DNA from: Symbiodinium natans
Lineage: Eukaryota; Sar; Dinophyceae; Suessiales; Symbiodiniaceae
Length of the DNA stretch: 64,000 nucleotides
Assembly: GCA_905221605.1 (NCBI GenBank)
Contig: CAJNDS010001280.1
Span: forward strand, 447,501-511,500
Direction: 5' to 3'
Position 1 is the stretch's first letter. Every line of letters starts with the position of its first letter. Both the position numbers and the translations under genes were made by a program. The notes beneath the pieces were generated by a model, which saw only the letters and a program-made list of their open reading frames with translations, did no database searches and was not told where the DNA came from. This document shows, piece by piece, positions 39,071 to 48,837 of the stretch.

Positions 39071-41368
39071 GCTGTGGGAAGGGTCCACTCTTCTCTTAAG
39101 GTAGTTACACATTGGCCCTCATGTCGGGGCCGTGTTTACCCTTATGTACCCAGCAAATTGAAAGAAACGCCCTTGCATCAAAAACCGTTAGACAAGGACC
39201 CTAAACCCTAAGCCCTAAACCCTAAACCCTAACCCCTAACCCCTAACCCCTAACCCCTAACCCCTAAACCCTAAACCCTAAACCCTAAACCCTAAACCCT
39301 AAACCCTAAACCCTAAACCCTAAACCCTAAACCCTAAACCCTAACTAAACCCTAAACCCCAAAGGCAAAGGACCATCCTTGTCCCTGCCATTTTTGGATG
39401 TCGCGGCGCACCCTGCGCCCTAAACCCTGAACCCTAAGCCCTGGGCCGTCAACTAGGTAGGCCTTTGGGACAAGGTTTAGGGTTTAGGGTTTAGGGTTTA
39501 GGGTTTAGGGTTCAGGGTTTAGGGTTTAGGGTTTAGGGTTCAGGACTGGGTTGAAGAGGATCATATTCAGGAACATTTTTCAGATGGGTATTTAAGGGCC
39601 ATCCTAGTTGAAATGTCGCGAGGCCTACAGTCCCTAAACCCTAAACCCTAAACCCTAAACCCTAAACCCTAAACCCTAAACCCTAAACCCTAAACCCTAA
39701 ACCCTAAAGCCTAAAGCCTAAAGCCTAAACCCTAAACCCTAACCCTAAACCCTAAAAAATGTCGCAAGGCCTACAGTCAAATGGTGAACCGTTACCTCAC
39801 CACGACTGCAACCCGTGCCTTCTCTGGTGCTCCCGCTATGGCTGCAAAGCAGGCGTGGGATACTAAACCCTAAAACCTAAACCCGAAACTCGAAGCCCTA
39901 AACCCTAAACCCTAAACCCTAAACCCTAAACCCTAAACCCTAAACCCTAAACCCTAAACCCTAAACCCTAAACCCTAAGCCCTAAACCCTAAACCCTAAA
40001 CCCTAAACTTGGAGGTTCATGGTACTTATATGGGGGCCTTATATAGGCCCCCGAATAGGAGGATTCCCTAATATTAAGGACCTCAAGAAGGTACCCCCCC
40101 CCCCCCCCCCCCCCCCCCCCATTTTCGGAAACCCCCATATCCCAATTGAAACTGCGCTTATCACGCACTTACAAGGCCTTTAAGTGCCCTAGTATGGTTG
40201 ACATTCTGGGTTAGAAGTGCAGTCGTAATTGGGTTATTCAGTAACATTGAACCTCCAAGTAAGAGTTTTGCTGCCCTAAACCCTAAACGCTAAACGCTAA
40301 ACCCTAAACCCTAAACCCTAAACCCTAAACCCTAAACCCTAAACCCTAAACCCTGAAGGTTTTGCAGCCCGAAGGTTTAGGGTCTCGGGTTCAGGGTCTA
40401 AGCTTACCCGGACCTGCATAACCCCGAACCCCAGACCCTAAACCCTAAACCCTAAACAATACACCCTAACGTTTAGGGTTTAGGTTTCGGGCTTTCGGGG
40501 TTTTGGGGTTTAGGGGTCGTTCCAGTGGGAGAATGTGGCCACGTTTTGCGTCTGGGACACTCCACTGTCAAGGTGAAGGCCCCTTGTTCTTAAACCCTAA
40601 ACCCTAAACCCTAAACCCTAAACCCTAAACCCTAAACCCTAAACCCTAAACCCTAAACCGGAGTATTTCGGGTCTCTGTGGCAAAGCACAGCCAGCTCTA
40701 TGCTTGCGCCGTGTTTGCCGGGATCTTCCTCGGATTTAGGGTTTTCTTGACCGGTTCGAAGGGGCGTAACGCGGGTTACAGGTTACGTTCTAAGCCAACA
40801 TGTAACTGGGAGACTCTGTATAGGGCCAGTTCGGAGTGGGATTTATCACCTCGGTGATAGCCAGTTAACCTCCAGAATCAGAAAGCTTTCCCTTGCGTCC
40901 TTAACCCCTAAACCCTGCAGGCCCTAAACCCTAAACCCTAAACCCTAAACCCTAAACCCTAAACCCTAAACCCTAAACCCTAAACCCGAAACTAAGAAGG
41001 TAGAAGGTGCCACTTCTGCCACGACTGCGGCATTCCGAAGATCGGGTCCCGCCCGGACAAGCTTACCCGCGCACGGACAAGGAGCCGGGTTTAGGGTTTA
41101 GGGTTTAGGGCCCAGGGGTGACAGTTTGGGGCTTTGGCACTAGGGTAGTAGAGGGTTTGAGCCCCAAAGGTCAGACTGGCAAAACCGTACATCCTGGATC
41201 CAAAGCGCTGGGTAAACCCTAAACCCTAAACCCTAAACCCTAAACCCTAAACCCTAAACCCTAAACCCTAAACCCTAAACCCTAAACCCTAAACCCTAAA
41301 CCCTAAACCCTAATCCCTAATCCCTAACCCTAAACCACTAGGGGTTCATTCTTCCTTGCAACCCCCAA

Positions 41369-41417
<49 letters not shown>

Positions 41418-42063
41418 CCAAACTATTCCTGCAAGGGCATGTCCTTGCGGGGCAGCTTCAGACTTGAATCTAAGAAATATTCAACATACCCCTTGGGCAT
41501 ACCCTTAAAAGAAATTAAGGGGTATAGCAATATCCTCCCTTAGACTCCCATATAATGTCTTTTTATAGGTTTAAGGGGCATGCCTAAACCCTAAACCGTT
41601 AAACCCTTAAACCCTTAAACCCTAAACCTCTCTTTCATATATAATTTAAATGTTAAGGAGTTACTGGGCAAGGTCATCTTTTTACTGGGCAAGGTCATTT
41701 TTTTACTGGGCAAGGTCATTTTTTTCTGGGCAAGGTCATTTTTTCCTGGGCAAGGTCGTTCCAGAAGTGAAATATTTTCTTAATGTTGTGGGATTCTTCG
41801 GGCGGGTGGGTATTTTTCTGGAGTAATAATTTCTTGACTAGTGAATGCTTGGACTTGAGATGCTGAACCCTAAACCCTAAACCCTAAACCCTAAAACCTA
41901 AACCCTAAACCCTAAACCCTAAACCCTAAACCCTAAACCCTAAACCCTTGTGGTGAATCATTCTTAGATTGAAGCTGAGAGGAGCATGGTGGGGGATGCG
42001 CTGCGGAGATGGCGAGGAGACGTGCAGCTTCAGAAACCTTACTTCAAGGATCAGGGGTCTTAG
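39071..42063 (+). CDS. CCCH zinc-finger protein gene, five-exon model
   Basis: Exons 39071-39196, 39544-39622, 39769-39852, 41000-41088 and 41968-42063. Exon 1 has AVGRVHSSLKVVTHWPSCRG and ends DK; exon 2 has DWVEEDHIQEHFSDGYLRAI; exons 3 and 4 join to give HHDCNPCLLWCSRYGCKAG followed by RRCHFCHDCGIPK. This is a canonical CCCH finger (C-X8-C-X5-C-X3-H), and the flanking H...C.PC and FCHDC residues resemble the CCCH proteins common in dinoflagellates. Exon 5 has IEAERSMVGDALRRWRGDVQ and ends KDQGS, TAG at 42061. Donors are GA, GC, GC and GT; all acceptors are AG and all junctions keep frame. CCCH fingers usually bind RNA; that role is inferred. An upstream start is not found, so the 5' end is missing. 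Confidence 0.72.
39611..39778 (+). repeat. CCCTAAA array flanked by a 22-bp direct duplication
   Basis: AAATGTCGCGAGGCCTACAG TC (39611-39632) and AAATGTCGCAAGGCCTACAG TC (39757-39778) differ at one base and bracket a 124-bp array. The array interrupts one open frame. A GC-AG cut inside the two copies (39623 and 39768) restores it exactly. Confidence 0.85.
39897..40006. repeat. CCCTAAA array
   Basis: About 15 units, directly followed by a family 2 element. Confidence 0.96.
40007..40262. mobile_element. Foldback element, family 2, with family 5 nested
   Basis: Terminal repeats ACTTGGAGGTTCATGGTACT and AGTAACATTGAACCTCCAAG T. The middle holds GGAGGATTCCCTAATATTAA, AAGGTACC, a C tract of about 27 bases and TTTTCGGAAACCCCCATAT, which is family 5. 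It lies in intron 3 of the zinc-finger gene. Confidence 0.8.
40524..40571 (+). CDS. Exon-like island inside the zinc-finger gene intron
   Basis: GTTCCAG, WENVATFCVWDTPLS, donor TCAAG/GTGAAG. Good signals, but the zinc-finger join skips it, so it would be an alternative exon or a false positive. Confidence 0.3.
41215..41335. repeat. CCCTAAA array
   Basis: About 16 units ending in CCCTAAT. Confidence 0.96.
41370..41415. repeat. (CT)n microsatellite
   Basis: About 22 CT dinucleotides in intron 4 of the zinc-finger model; also a strong polypyrimidine tract. Confidence 0.97.
41660..41766. repeat. Tandem repeat, about 20-23 bp
   Basis: Five copies of CTGGGCAAGGTCATTTTTT with small length changes. 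Confidence 0.93.
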
Positions 42064-42352
42064 TGGGTTTAGGGTTTAGGGTTTAGGGTTTAGGGTTTAG
42101 GGTTTAGGGTTCAGGTTTTAGGAGTCGGGGTTTCGGGTTGAGGGTTTAGGGTTTAGGGTTTTGGGTGGGGTTATAAGTAAGGTAACCTACCTACGAAGTG
42201 CCCCGATCTTCCACGTAAGCCCCAAGCCGGTAAACTTTCAGACCTAAGCTAGCCCATAAGGCCCGAAACTCTGGCGTAGTTTAGGGTTTCTCTAAGCCGG
42301 AAACCCAAAACCCTTTCTGCATTTTCTTCTTGGTCCGGCACGCCTCGGCTAG

Positions 42353-42563
42353 AAGTCACCACTGGTCAACGATGTCGAGGTGCTCCGACACTCAGCCGAC
42401 ACGCAGGGCACCATGCACGTTACTCGACACTTGAGCTGCGGGCAGACGCGGCGGAATAGAGCCCCCTCCCCCAGGCTCGGCTCACAACCTTGGCTGGTTC
42501 TGGTTTGTTGGGCTCGGCATGTCTGCGCACAATTGCGTACAGCTGATCAATGCTACACCCTAA
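42353..42563 (+). CDS. Exon candidate, about 70 codons
   Basis: Acceptor CCTCGGCTAG, then KSPLVNDVEVLRHSADTQGT and MHVTRHLSCGQTRRNRAPS. The frame stays open past 42560 into repeats; the real 3' border is unknown. In another frame the end reads QLINATP with a heptamer stop at 42561. First 30 residues look strongly coding. Confidence 0.5.
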
Positions 42564-42584
42564 ACCCTACACCCTAAACCCTAG

Positions 42585-42700
42585 ACCGTAGACCCGAGAC
42601 CCTAGACCCTAGACCCTAGACCCTAGACCTTAGACTCTAGACCCTAGACCATAGACCCTAGACCCTAGACCCTAAACCCTAAACCCTAAACCCTAAACGA
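42585..42700. repeat. CCCTAGA block
   Basis: About 11 CCCTAGA heptamers followed by CCCTAAA; a similar block is at 51772-51830. Confidence 0.95.
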
Positions 42701-43300
42701 AGTTGGCCCTTTCTGCTTCGGCCGGCTTGCTCCAGACGCCTCTCTGCAGAGGCGAAATGATCCCTCTCTTGACTGAAGGCTTAGGCATTTAGGGTTGAGG
42801 GTTTTGGTGTTTGGGCGGTTAAGGGTTTAGGTTAACCCTAAACCCTGAACCCTAAGCCTAAACCCTAAAGCTTCAACCCTAAACCCTCGTTCGGCTATGT
42901 TTGAAGATCTGGGAGCATCTCACTCTGCCTCTCCCGGCCTCTCCCACATGGACTTCTGGGGGAGATGTGCATGTTCTGCACTTGAGAAGGTTCATGGGAC
43001 TTTTTTGCTGGTTATAGTTGGGGGCGATATTCTCCTTATATAGGTTACCCCATCTACAAGTTGGCTTATACCTTATATCCAAATTGCAACTGGCTACTAA
43101 GGGGCCTTCAACTTCCCGAAACCCAACCCCTGGCCCTAAACCTGTCAAAGCCTCCGAAAGCCCCAAAATCCCTAAACCCTAAAGCCTAAACCCTAAACCC
43201 TAAACCCTAAACCCTAAACCCTAAAGCCTAAACCCTAAACCCTAAACCCTATACCTTAAACCCTAAACCCTAAACCCTTAACCCGAAACCCTGAGTATCT

Positions 43301-43378
43301 GGAGGAGATGTCGACAGGGCCCACAGCGAGCTCCAGGAACTGGCAAAGGCATCTACGCGTCCAGGCTTTGAAGTTAAG
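43301..43378 (+). CDS. Exon-like island, C block copy 0
   Basis: GGDVDRAHSELQELAKASTR then PGFEVK, ending AAG/GTTGTT. The end resembles the C blocks at 45361 (TRDFEL) and 48439 (RSRDFEVKV). Confidence 0.48.
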
Positions 43379-43513
43379 GTTGTTTAGGGTGTAGGGTTTG
43401 GGGTTTAAGGTTTAGGGGTTTATGGTTTTAGTGTTTAGGGTTTAGGGTTTAGGGTTTTAGTGTTTAGGGCAGTCAGGGGCGTACTATTTTTTGTTTCACA
43501 CTTTTTGGTTTAG

Positions 43514-43672
43514 CACGACCTGAGCTTTGAATGCACATGTTCTTTTTGCCAAAGGCTTGCTGAATCGCCCAGGTATGCACGTGCGGTCGCAATTGGCTTC
43601 TTGAACGACATGACGGAGGAGGAGGAGGACGAGGAGGATAAGGAGGATAAGCAGGATAAAGTGCAGTTGTAG
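43514..43672 (+). CDS. Terminal exon with acidic tail, 52 codons
   Basis: T-rich acceptor TTTTTGGTTTAG, then HDLSFECTCSFCQRLAESPR, YARAVAIGFLNDMTEEEEDE and EDKEDKQDKVQL, TAG at 43670. A CTCSFC cluster near the start could bind metal. The Glu/Asp/Lys tail is typical of disordered C-termini. Opposite-strand frames here are Leu/Pro-rich shadows. Family not recognised. Confidence 0.65.
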   Translation, partial: HDLSFECTCSFCQRLAESPRYARAVAIGFLNDMTEEEEDEEDKEDKQDKVQL

Positions 43673-43903
43673 AAAAGCATCTTTCAACCTGCAACCTGCC
43701 TAGAGCGAGCTAATTCGTGTGCTTTTTAAGCTCGAACCCGGGGTGTCAGTTTTGCCCTTTTGGAACCCGACTGCTGCCACTGCCCCTCGTTCTCAGAACC
43801 TTCCCCAAACAGCACAATCAGAACCCTAAACCCTAAATCCTAAATCTTAAACCCGAAACCCGAAACCCCAAACCCTAAACCCTAAATCCTAACCCCAAAC
43901 GAT

Positions 43904-43972
43904 AACCATGGGCAGAACCGCAGGCGGGTCAGGGACCATGAAATTCAGCGTTTGCTAGTCCGGCGATGTGAG
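43904..43972 (+). repeat. D block, copy 1 (decayed)
   Basis: CATGGGCAGAACCGCAGGCG, GGTCAGGGACCATGAAATTC and AGCGTTTGC align with D blocks at 46677 and 49336. Confidence 0.6.
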
Positions 43973-44139
43973 GGGGGTAATATAGGGTCTAGGTCTGTAG
44001 CAGAGGGTTTGGGGTTTAGGGTTTAGGGTTTAGGGTTCAGGGTTTAGGTAACCAACCCGTGCCCTAAACCAACTACAGGCTTGAATGGCTATCCTCTGAC
44101 GTTGCTGAGAGAATGGCGGATGCTTAAGGGTAAACTACC

Positions 44140-44206
44140 CTGCGTTTCATGCATCCCTGCGTTGCCTTGCGTGGAATGCTGCACATGTCAGCACCGCGAC
44201 TTATTG
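44140..44206 (+). CDS. A block, copy 1: exon-like
   Basis: LRFMHPCVALRGMLHMSAPR LI, donor ATTG/GTTGAC. The matching copy at 47330 keeps RG-x-LHM-x-APRLI, with most base differences at third codon positions. Confidence 0.5.
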
Positions 44207-44386
44207 GTTGACAGTCAAAGCCCTAGACCCTGAACCCCTAAGCCCCCGAAAACGAAAAACCGTAAACCCTGAAGCTTTTAGCCCTAAAGCCGAGAAGCTC
44301 CCAGCTCACCAGCCGCGATGCATCACAAACGGCAGTCTGCATCAGCCGTCAAGCCCAGCGGCGCAGAGTTTAGAGGGTGTAGGGCT

Positions 44387-44520
44387 TGGATTTAGGGTAT
44401 AGGGTATAGGGTATAGGGTATAGGGTATAGGGTATAGGGTATAGGGTATAGGGTATAGGGTATAGGGTATAGGGTACAGGGTATAGGGTATAGGGTTGAG
44501 GGTTGAGGGTTGAGGGTTGA
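44387..44520. repeat. TATAGGG block
   Basis: About 14 TATAGGG heptamers then four TTGAGGG. Confidence 0.96.
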
Positions 44521-44523
44521 GGG

Positions 44524-44595
44524 TAGCCCTTATTCTACGGGAATCCTACTATTTGGGGGTCAATTTTAGGGGTGGACCCATTTTCGTAAAACCCC
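44524..44595. mobile_element. Foldback fragment, family 5
   Basis: ATTCTACGGGAATCCTACTA, TTTGGGGGTC and ATTTTCGTAAAACCCCCATG match the reverse complement of the family 5 core. Confidence 0.55.
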
Positions 44596-44835
44596 CATGT
44601 GGATAATGCCACGAAATTCGGATAATGCCTCGGAAATCTTGAGAAAATGCCCACGAGAACTTGGATGACGTCCGCGGAGGGTTTTGGGTCTATAAGGTTT
44701 AGGGTTTACGGGAAATTTGATAGTGCCCGCGAAAATGTGGATAATGACCGCTGCCCACGAACATTTGGAAAATGCCCGCGCAACTTGGATAATGCTTGCG
44801 AAGATTTGGATAGTGCGCGGGAATAATACCCGGGA
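44592..44835. repeat. Degenerate GGATAATGCCCGCGAA repeat, about 22 bp
   Basis: About nine scattered units such as GGATAATGCC, GAAAATGCCCACGAGAACTT and GGAAAATGCCCGCGCAACTT, interrupted by a short TTTAGGG insert at 44697. Confidence 0.8.
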
Positions 44836-45102
44836 AGGCCTGAGATTTCCGTATGCATATAGATGTATGTATGTGAGGCCGAGGTTTAAGGTTTAGCGTT
44901 TAGGGATCCCTAAACCCCAAACCCCAAACCCCAAACCCCAAACCCCAAACCCCAAACCTAAACCCTAAACCCTAACCCTTAAACCCGAAACCCTAAACCC
45001 TGAACCCTAAACCCTAAACCCTAAACCTTAAACCCGAAACCCTAAACCCTGAACCCTACGACCTAAGACTCTCAGGGTTGAGGCTGTTGTGTCCAATGCA
45101 GC

Positions 45103-45171
45103 CTGTCGTTTGTGCGGGTCTTTGCTTGGAGCGTTGCGGCCTTCCGGGCCCTGGTCACCGTTGCTACTTAG
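45103..45171 (+). CDS. B block, copy 1: exon-like
   Basis: SFVRVFAWSVAAFRALVTVA T, then TAG from the first heptamer. Copy 2 at 48162 differs at six compared sites, three of them silent in this frame. Confidence 0.48.
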   Translation: MSFVRVFAWSVAAFRALVTVAT

Positions 45172-45310
45172 GGTTTAGGGTTCTAGGGTTCTAGGGTTCT
45201 AGGGCTAGGGTTCTAGGGTTCTAGGGTTCTAGGGTTCTAGGGTTCTGGGGTTCTGGGGTTCTGGGGTTCTAGGGTTCTAGGGTTCTAGGGGTAAGGGTTT
45301 AGGGTTGAAT
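45172..45310. repeat. TTCTAGGG octamer block
   Basis: About 15 TTCTAGGG or TTCTGGGG octamers; the equivalent place in the other copy (48235-48285) holds TTTAGGG. Confidence 0.95.
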
Positions 45311-45360
45311 TAGGGTTTACGGCTAAAGGTTCGATCAAGGCCGGATGGCAGCTACGCAAC

Positions 45361-45462
45361 GACTTCAGGACTCTGCCGCGCACTGTGCTTGCGCAGGAGG
45401 AGCTCGGGAGCGTCAAGTGTTTGGAGAACCCGGCTGCTGCCACTCGTGACTTCGAGTTACGC
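45361..45462 (+). CDS. C block, copy 1: exon-like
   Basis: DFRTLPRTVLAQEELGSVKC then LENPAAATRDFELR. Aligned with 48439-48543 (AQDELGGVKTI...RDFEVKV). A second frame (MAATQRLQDSAAHCA) is also similar between copies. Confidence 0.45.
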
Positions 45463-45639
45463 CCAACCCTAAACCCTAAACCCTAAACCCTAAACCCTAA
45501 ACTCTAAACCCTGAACCCTAAACTCAGGGCCTAGAGAAGGAGTACCCCAAGGGGTCCAGGCGGGGTAGGTGCTCAAGAAGTGCGTTCTCCTGTTTTCTGG
45601 GCCTGACCCGGGTTTCGGGCTTAGGGTTTAGGGCATGCC

Positions 45640-46290
45640 TGGGACCCCCCTAAACCCGCCTGAGACGGAGCCAAAAATCACTCCCCCTAGGTTTCAGGTG
45701 CTAGGCCCAGGCCCCTACCCGAAGCCCCAAGGTGCCTAGGCCCCAGACCCCTAGGCCCAGGCGCCTAGATCCCAGGTCCCTCTGCCATCCCCTACCAATG
45801 CATGCCGAGCCCCAACCCCACGGGGGACTTAGAAAAATGGACCCTCGAAGGCTTGGGGACCAAAAAACTACTCCGATTTGTAAGGTCCGAAGCCACAAAA
45901 TATTCCAAAACAGTGCGTTTCTTTGTTTGGAGTACCCCAAGATGGGGTAAGACCCCTAAGCCATCCAGGGAACTTTGAAAAATGCAGGAGCGTAAGATGC
46001 CCGTACGGGAAGTGAACAGCCGACTTTCTAGCCTTGCCTTGAGGTAAATGGTAATTATGGAACATAATTACAGCCATTTACTGTGTAAGTGCATTATCTG
46101 TCTTCAATTATTCTTCATATTTTACTACCAGACAGTAATGTCAGTACTTATACAATCATATTAAGGATACGCTTAAGAACTTCAGCTTCTTACAGGTGCT
46201 CTGTGGGGATAATATAGTAGAGCTCCATGTGCATGACGGAACTCTTTTGCACTGAAGGTTTCGGACGTCCGTCTCTCTTTCCACCCACCA
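45640..46290. other. Array-free segment
   Basis: CCCAGGCGCC/CCTAGGCC-type short repeats at 45690-45780, open frames on both strands of no clear family, then AT-rich DNA from 46020. No convincing gene. Confidence 0.4.
46042..46080. repeat. Perfect-stem inverted repeat
   Basis: TAAATGG, TAATTATG, GAA, CATAATTA, CAG, CCATTTA: stems of 8 and 7 bp around short spacers. Confidence 0.8.
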
Positions 46291-46670
46291 CGCCTAAACC
46301 CGAAACCCTAAACCCTAAACCCTAAACCCTAAACCCTAAACCCTAAACCCTAAACCCTAAACCCTAAACCCTAAACCCTAAACCCTAAACCCTAAACCCT
46401 AAACCCTAAACCTTCAGGTGTCAGTGATTTGGGTTATTTGGGGCGACTACATTATTTTGGGATTTCGGTCTCTCCGGGTGTGCGGCTCATCTGTGGGCTT
46501 TGGGATGTGTGCTCTAAACCCTAAACCCTAAACCCTAAACCCTAAACCCTAAACCCTAAACCCTAAACCCTAAACCCTAAACCCTAAACCCTAAACCCTA
46601 AACCTTAAACCCTAAACCCTAAACCCTAAACCCTAAACCCTAAAGCTAAACCCTAAACCCTAAACCTTTA
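46290..46670. repeat. Two CCCTAAA arrays around a 100-bp spacer
   Basis: 46290-46412 and 46514-46670, nearly perfect. Confidence 0.96.
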
Positions 46671-46676
46671 AAGCAG

Positions 46677-46790
46677 ATGATGGGGGGCAAGCGCAGCTGG
46701 GTTAGGGACATGAAGTTCGGGGTCCACTTGATGGCACCGCTTCGAGGGGGCATGCGGCATGAGGGCGTTGATCTACGTGATGGCGTTTAG
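46677..46790 (+). CDS. D block, copy 2: exon-like with ATG
   Basis: MMGGKRSWVRDMKFGVHLMA then PLRGGMRHEGVDLRDGV and TAG from the first heptamer at 46788. Shares KRSWV-xx-M-x-F-x-V with copy 3. Confidence 0.52.
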   Translation: MMGGKRSWVRDMKFGVHLMAPLRGGMRHEGVDLRDGV

Positions 46791-46911
46791 GGTTTAGGGT
46801 TTCGGGTTTAGGGTTTAGGGTTTAGGGCTTAGGATTTAGGCTTAGAGTTTTAGGATTCGGGTTTAGGGGACCCTTTTGGTAGAAGTCAAGCAGGATAGTT
46901 GCTAGAATAGA

Positions 46912-47040
46912 TTGGGATGTTTCCCCTTATACTAACAGTCTTTAGATTATGGTACCCCCTACTATGATCCAAGATACAGACTGTTAGTATACGGGGGAAC
47001 ATACCCTAAACCCTAAACCCTATAAGGGGGAACATCCCAA
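46912..47040. mobile_element. Foldback element, family 1, with heptamer insert near one end
   Basis: TTGGGATGTTTCCCCTTATA, CTAACAGTC and GACTGTTAGTATACGGGGGA; then CCCTAAACCCTAAACCC splits the right end before TATAAGGGGGAACATCCCAA. Confidence 0.75.
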
Positions 47041-47329
47041 AGTATAGGCCCGAACAACTCTCATACGCTTGATCTGAAGATCTAAGAGGAGAACGTTAGG
47101 GCTTGGGTTTTAGGGCTTAGGGTGTTGGGGTTTGGGATTAGGGTTCAGGGTTTAGGGTTTGGGGTTTAGGGGTTTCCAGAATGCAAATCTTGGGCAAACG
47201 GTAGTCTCATCAGTTGCTTTGCCAGATTGTCTCTCGGGCGGTGCTGGGAGGTAGATCACGCTGTGGAACGTGCTCCGCGTTCCAACGTTTCATGCTACGT
47301 TTCCGTGTTTCGTGAGAATCTCCGAGAGC

Positions 47330-47378
47330 TCGCGTTTCCGTGGAACGCTGCACATGCCGGCACCACGCCTTATCCTCT
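47330..47378 (+). CDS. A block, copy 2: exon-like
   Basis: RFRGTLHMPAPRLIL, donor CTCT/GTAGTT. See copy 1 at 44140. Confidence 0.45.
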
Positions 47379-47589
47379 GTAGTTAAGAAGCAAAGTCCTT
47401 AAACCTGGAAGCCTGAACCCTAAACCCTAAACCCTAAACCCTAGACCCTGAATCCCTAAACCCTAAACCCTAAACCCCAAAACCCTAAACCCTAAACCCT
47501 CCCCATCTCTCCCCCCCTCCCTCAGTTCGCCATACGCGGATGCTGCATCTTAGACTGCAGCCGGCACAGCTGACAAGCAGAGGGAAACC

Positions 47590-47910
47590 CGAACTAAACC
47601 CTAAACCCTAAACCCTAAACTCTAAACCCTCAACCCTCAACCCTCAGAACCCTCAGAACCCTCAGAACCCTCAGAACCCTCAACCCTCAGAACCCTAAAT
47701 CCTCAGAACCCGAAACGCTCAGAACCCAAAACACTAAACCCTGAACCTCGGAACCCTCTGAACCCTCTGAACCCTCTGAACCCTCTGAACCCTCTGAACC
47801 CTCTGAACCCTCTGAACCCTCAGAACCTTCAGAACCCTCAGAACCCTCAGAACCGTCAGAATCCTCAGAACCCTCAGAACCCTCAGAACCCTAAACCCTA
47901 AACCCTAAAC
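47590..47910. repeat. CCCTCAGAA and CCCTCTGAA nonamer blocks
   Basis: CCCTAAA, then CCCTCAGAA, then nine CCCTCTGAA (47755-47818), then CCCTCAGAA again. Nested block structure. Confidence 0.94.
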
Positions 47911-47984
47911 ACCTACACTCAGGGTTTAGGGTTCCGTGTCTGGTACAGTCAAGGGATAAAGCCTCGTACCCCTAAGGTGGTACC

Positions 47985-48125
47985 CCGAAGCCCGAAGCCC
48001 TAAGCCCTCAACCCTAAGCCCTAAGCCCTAAGCCCTAAGCCCTAAGCCCTAAGCCCTAAGCCCTAAGCCCTAAGCCCTAAGCCCTAAACCTTTAACCCTA
48101 AACCTTAAACCCTAAACCCTACACG
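47985..48125. repeat. AAGCCCT block
   Basis: About 13 AAGCCCT heptamers, then CCCTAAA. Confidence 0.95.
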
Positions 48126-48161
48126 AACCCCTCCAAGGTAGAACCGATAAATAGAGCTTGT

Positions 48162-48230
48162 CAGTCGTTTGCGCGGGTCTTTGCCTGGAGTGTAGCGGCC
48201 TTCCGGGCCCCGGTCATCGTTGCTACTTAG
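48162..48230 (+). CDS. B block, copy 2: exon-like
   Basis: QSFARVFAWSVAAFRAPVIV AT and TAG. Confidence 0.45.
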   Translation, partial: QSFARVFAWSVAAFRAPVIVAT

Positions 48231-48438
48231 GTTTGAGGGTTTAGGGTTTAGGGTTTAGGGTTTAGGGTTTAGGGTTTAGGTCTAAACTGCCCTAAAGTCC
48301 CTGGAGTTTCTGGGTTTAGGTTTTACGGGTTTAGGGCTGCAGGCTGCGGGGCTGTTCGCCCCTTCGATGATCTCGGATGGCCGCGTCGCAATCTCAGGAC
48401 TTTGCCGCGCATCGTGTTGGCCTGCACCTGTAGCGTCA

Positions 48439-48543
48439 GCGCAAGATGAACTCGGGGGTGTGAAAACAATCAGAGCCCAGCTGCGGCCCACTGCTCCTCG
48501 TTCTCGTGACTTCGAGGTTAAGGTCTCAGCCCTCAAAGAATAA
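48439..48543 (+). CDS. C block, copy 2: terminal exon candidate
   Basis: AQDELGGVKTIRAQLRPTAP RSRDFEVKVSALKE and TAA at 48541. The opposite strand is also open (84 codons), so strand is an inference from copy comparison. Confidence 0.48.
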   Translation, partial: AQDELGGVKTIRAQLRPTAPRSRDFEVKVSALKE

Positions 48544-48596
48544 ACCCCCTAACCCCCCTCCCCTCCCCCCATCCCCACGCCCTAATGCCCCTAATT

Positions 48597-48812
48597 ACTT
48601 GGAGGTTCGTGGTACATAAAAAGCCAGCTCTACCTGTACTTATAGTCCACTTAAAAAGCGCCCCTGAATTATCCTAATAGTAATAGTAATAGTAATAGTA
48701 ATAGGAATAGGAATAGGAATAGTAATAGTAATAGTAATAGTATTATGGCTACACGTGGGCGGGTTGTGAGTTCAGCTACTATTTGGATAGTAAGTGCCAT
48801 GAACCTCCAAGT
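48597..48812. mobile_element. Foldback element, family 2, with (TAATAG)n
   Basis: ACTTGGAGGTTCGTGGTAC and GCCATGAACCTCCAAGT ends; a TAATAG/GAATAG microsatellite has expanded inside (48670-48745). Confidence 0.82.
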
Positions 48813-48837
48813 AGAGCCCCTGAACCTGTAAGCTGAG

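Noticed and set aside
40655-40740. Hydrophobic exon FRVSVAKHSQLYACAVFAGI
   Set aside because: Open but without good borders, and it lies within the intron required by the zinc-finger join; a second frame is open as well.
42879-43166. 95-codon minus-strand ORF
   Set aside because: Overlaps a degraded foldback-type segment (CTACAAGTTGGCTTATACC) and heptamer-like DNA; no splice-like borders or convincing composition.
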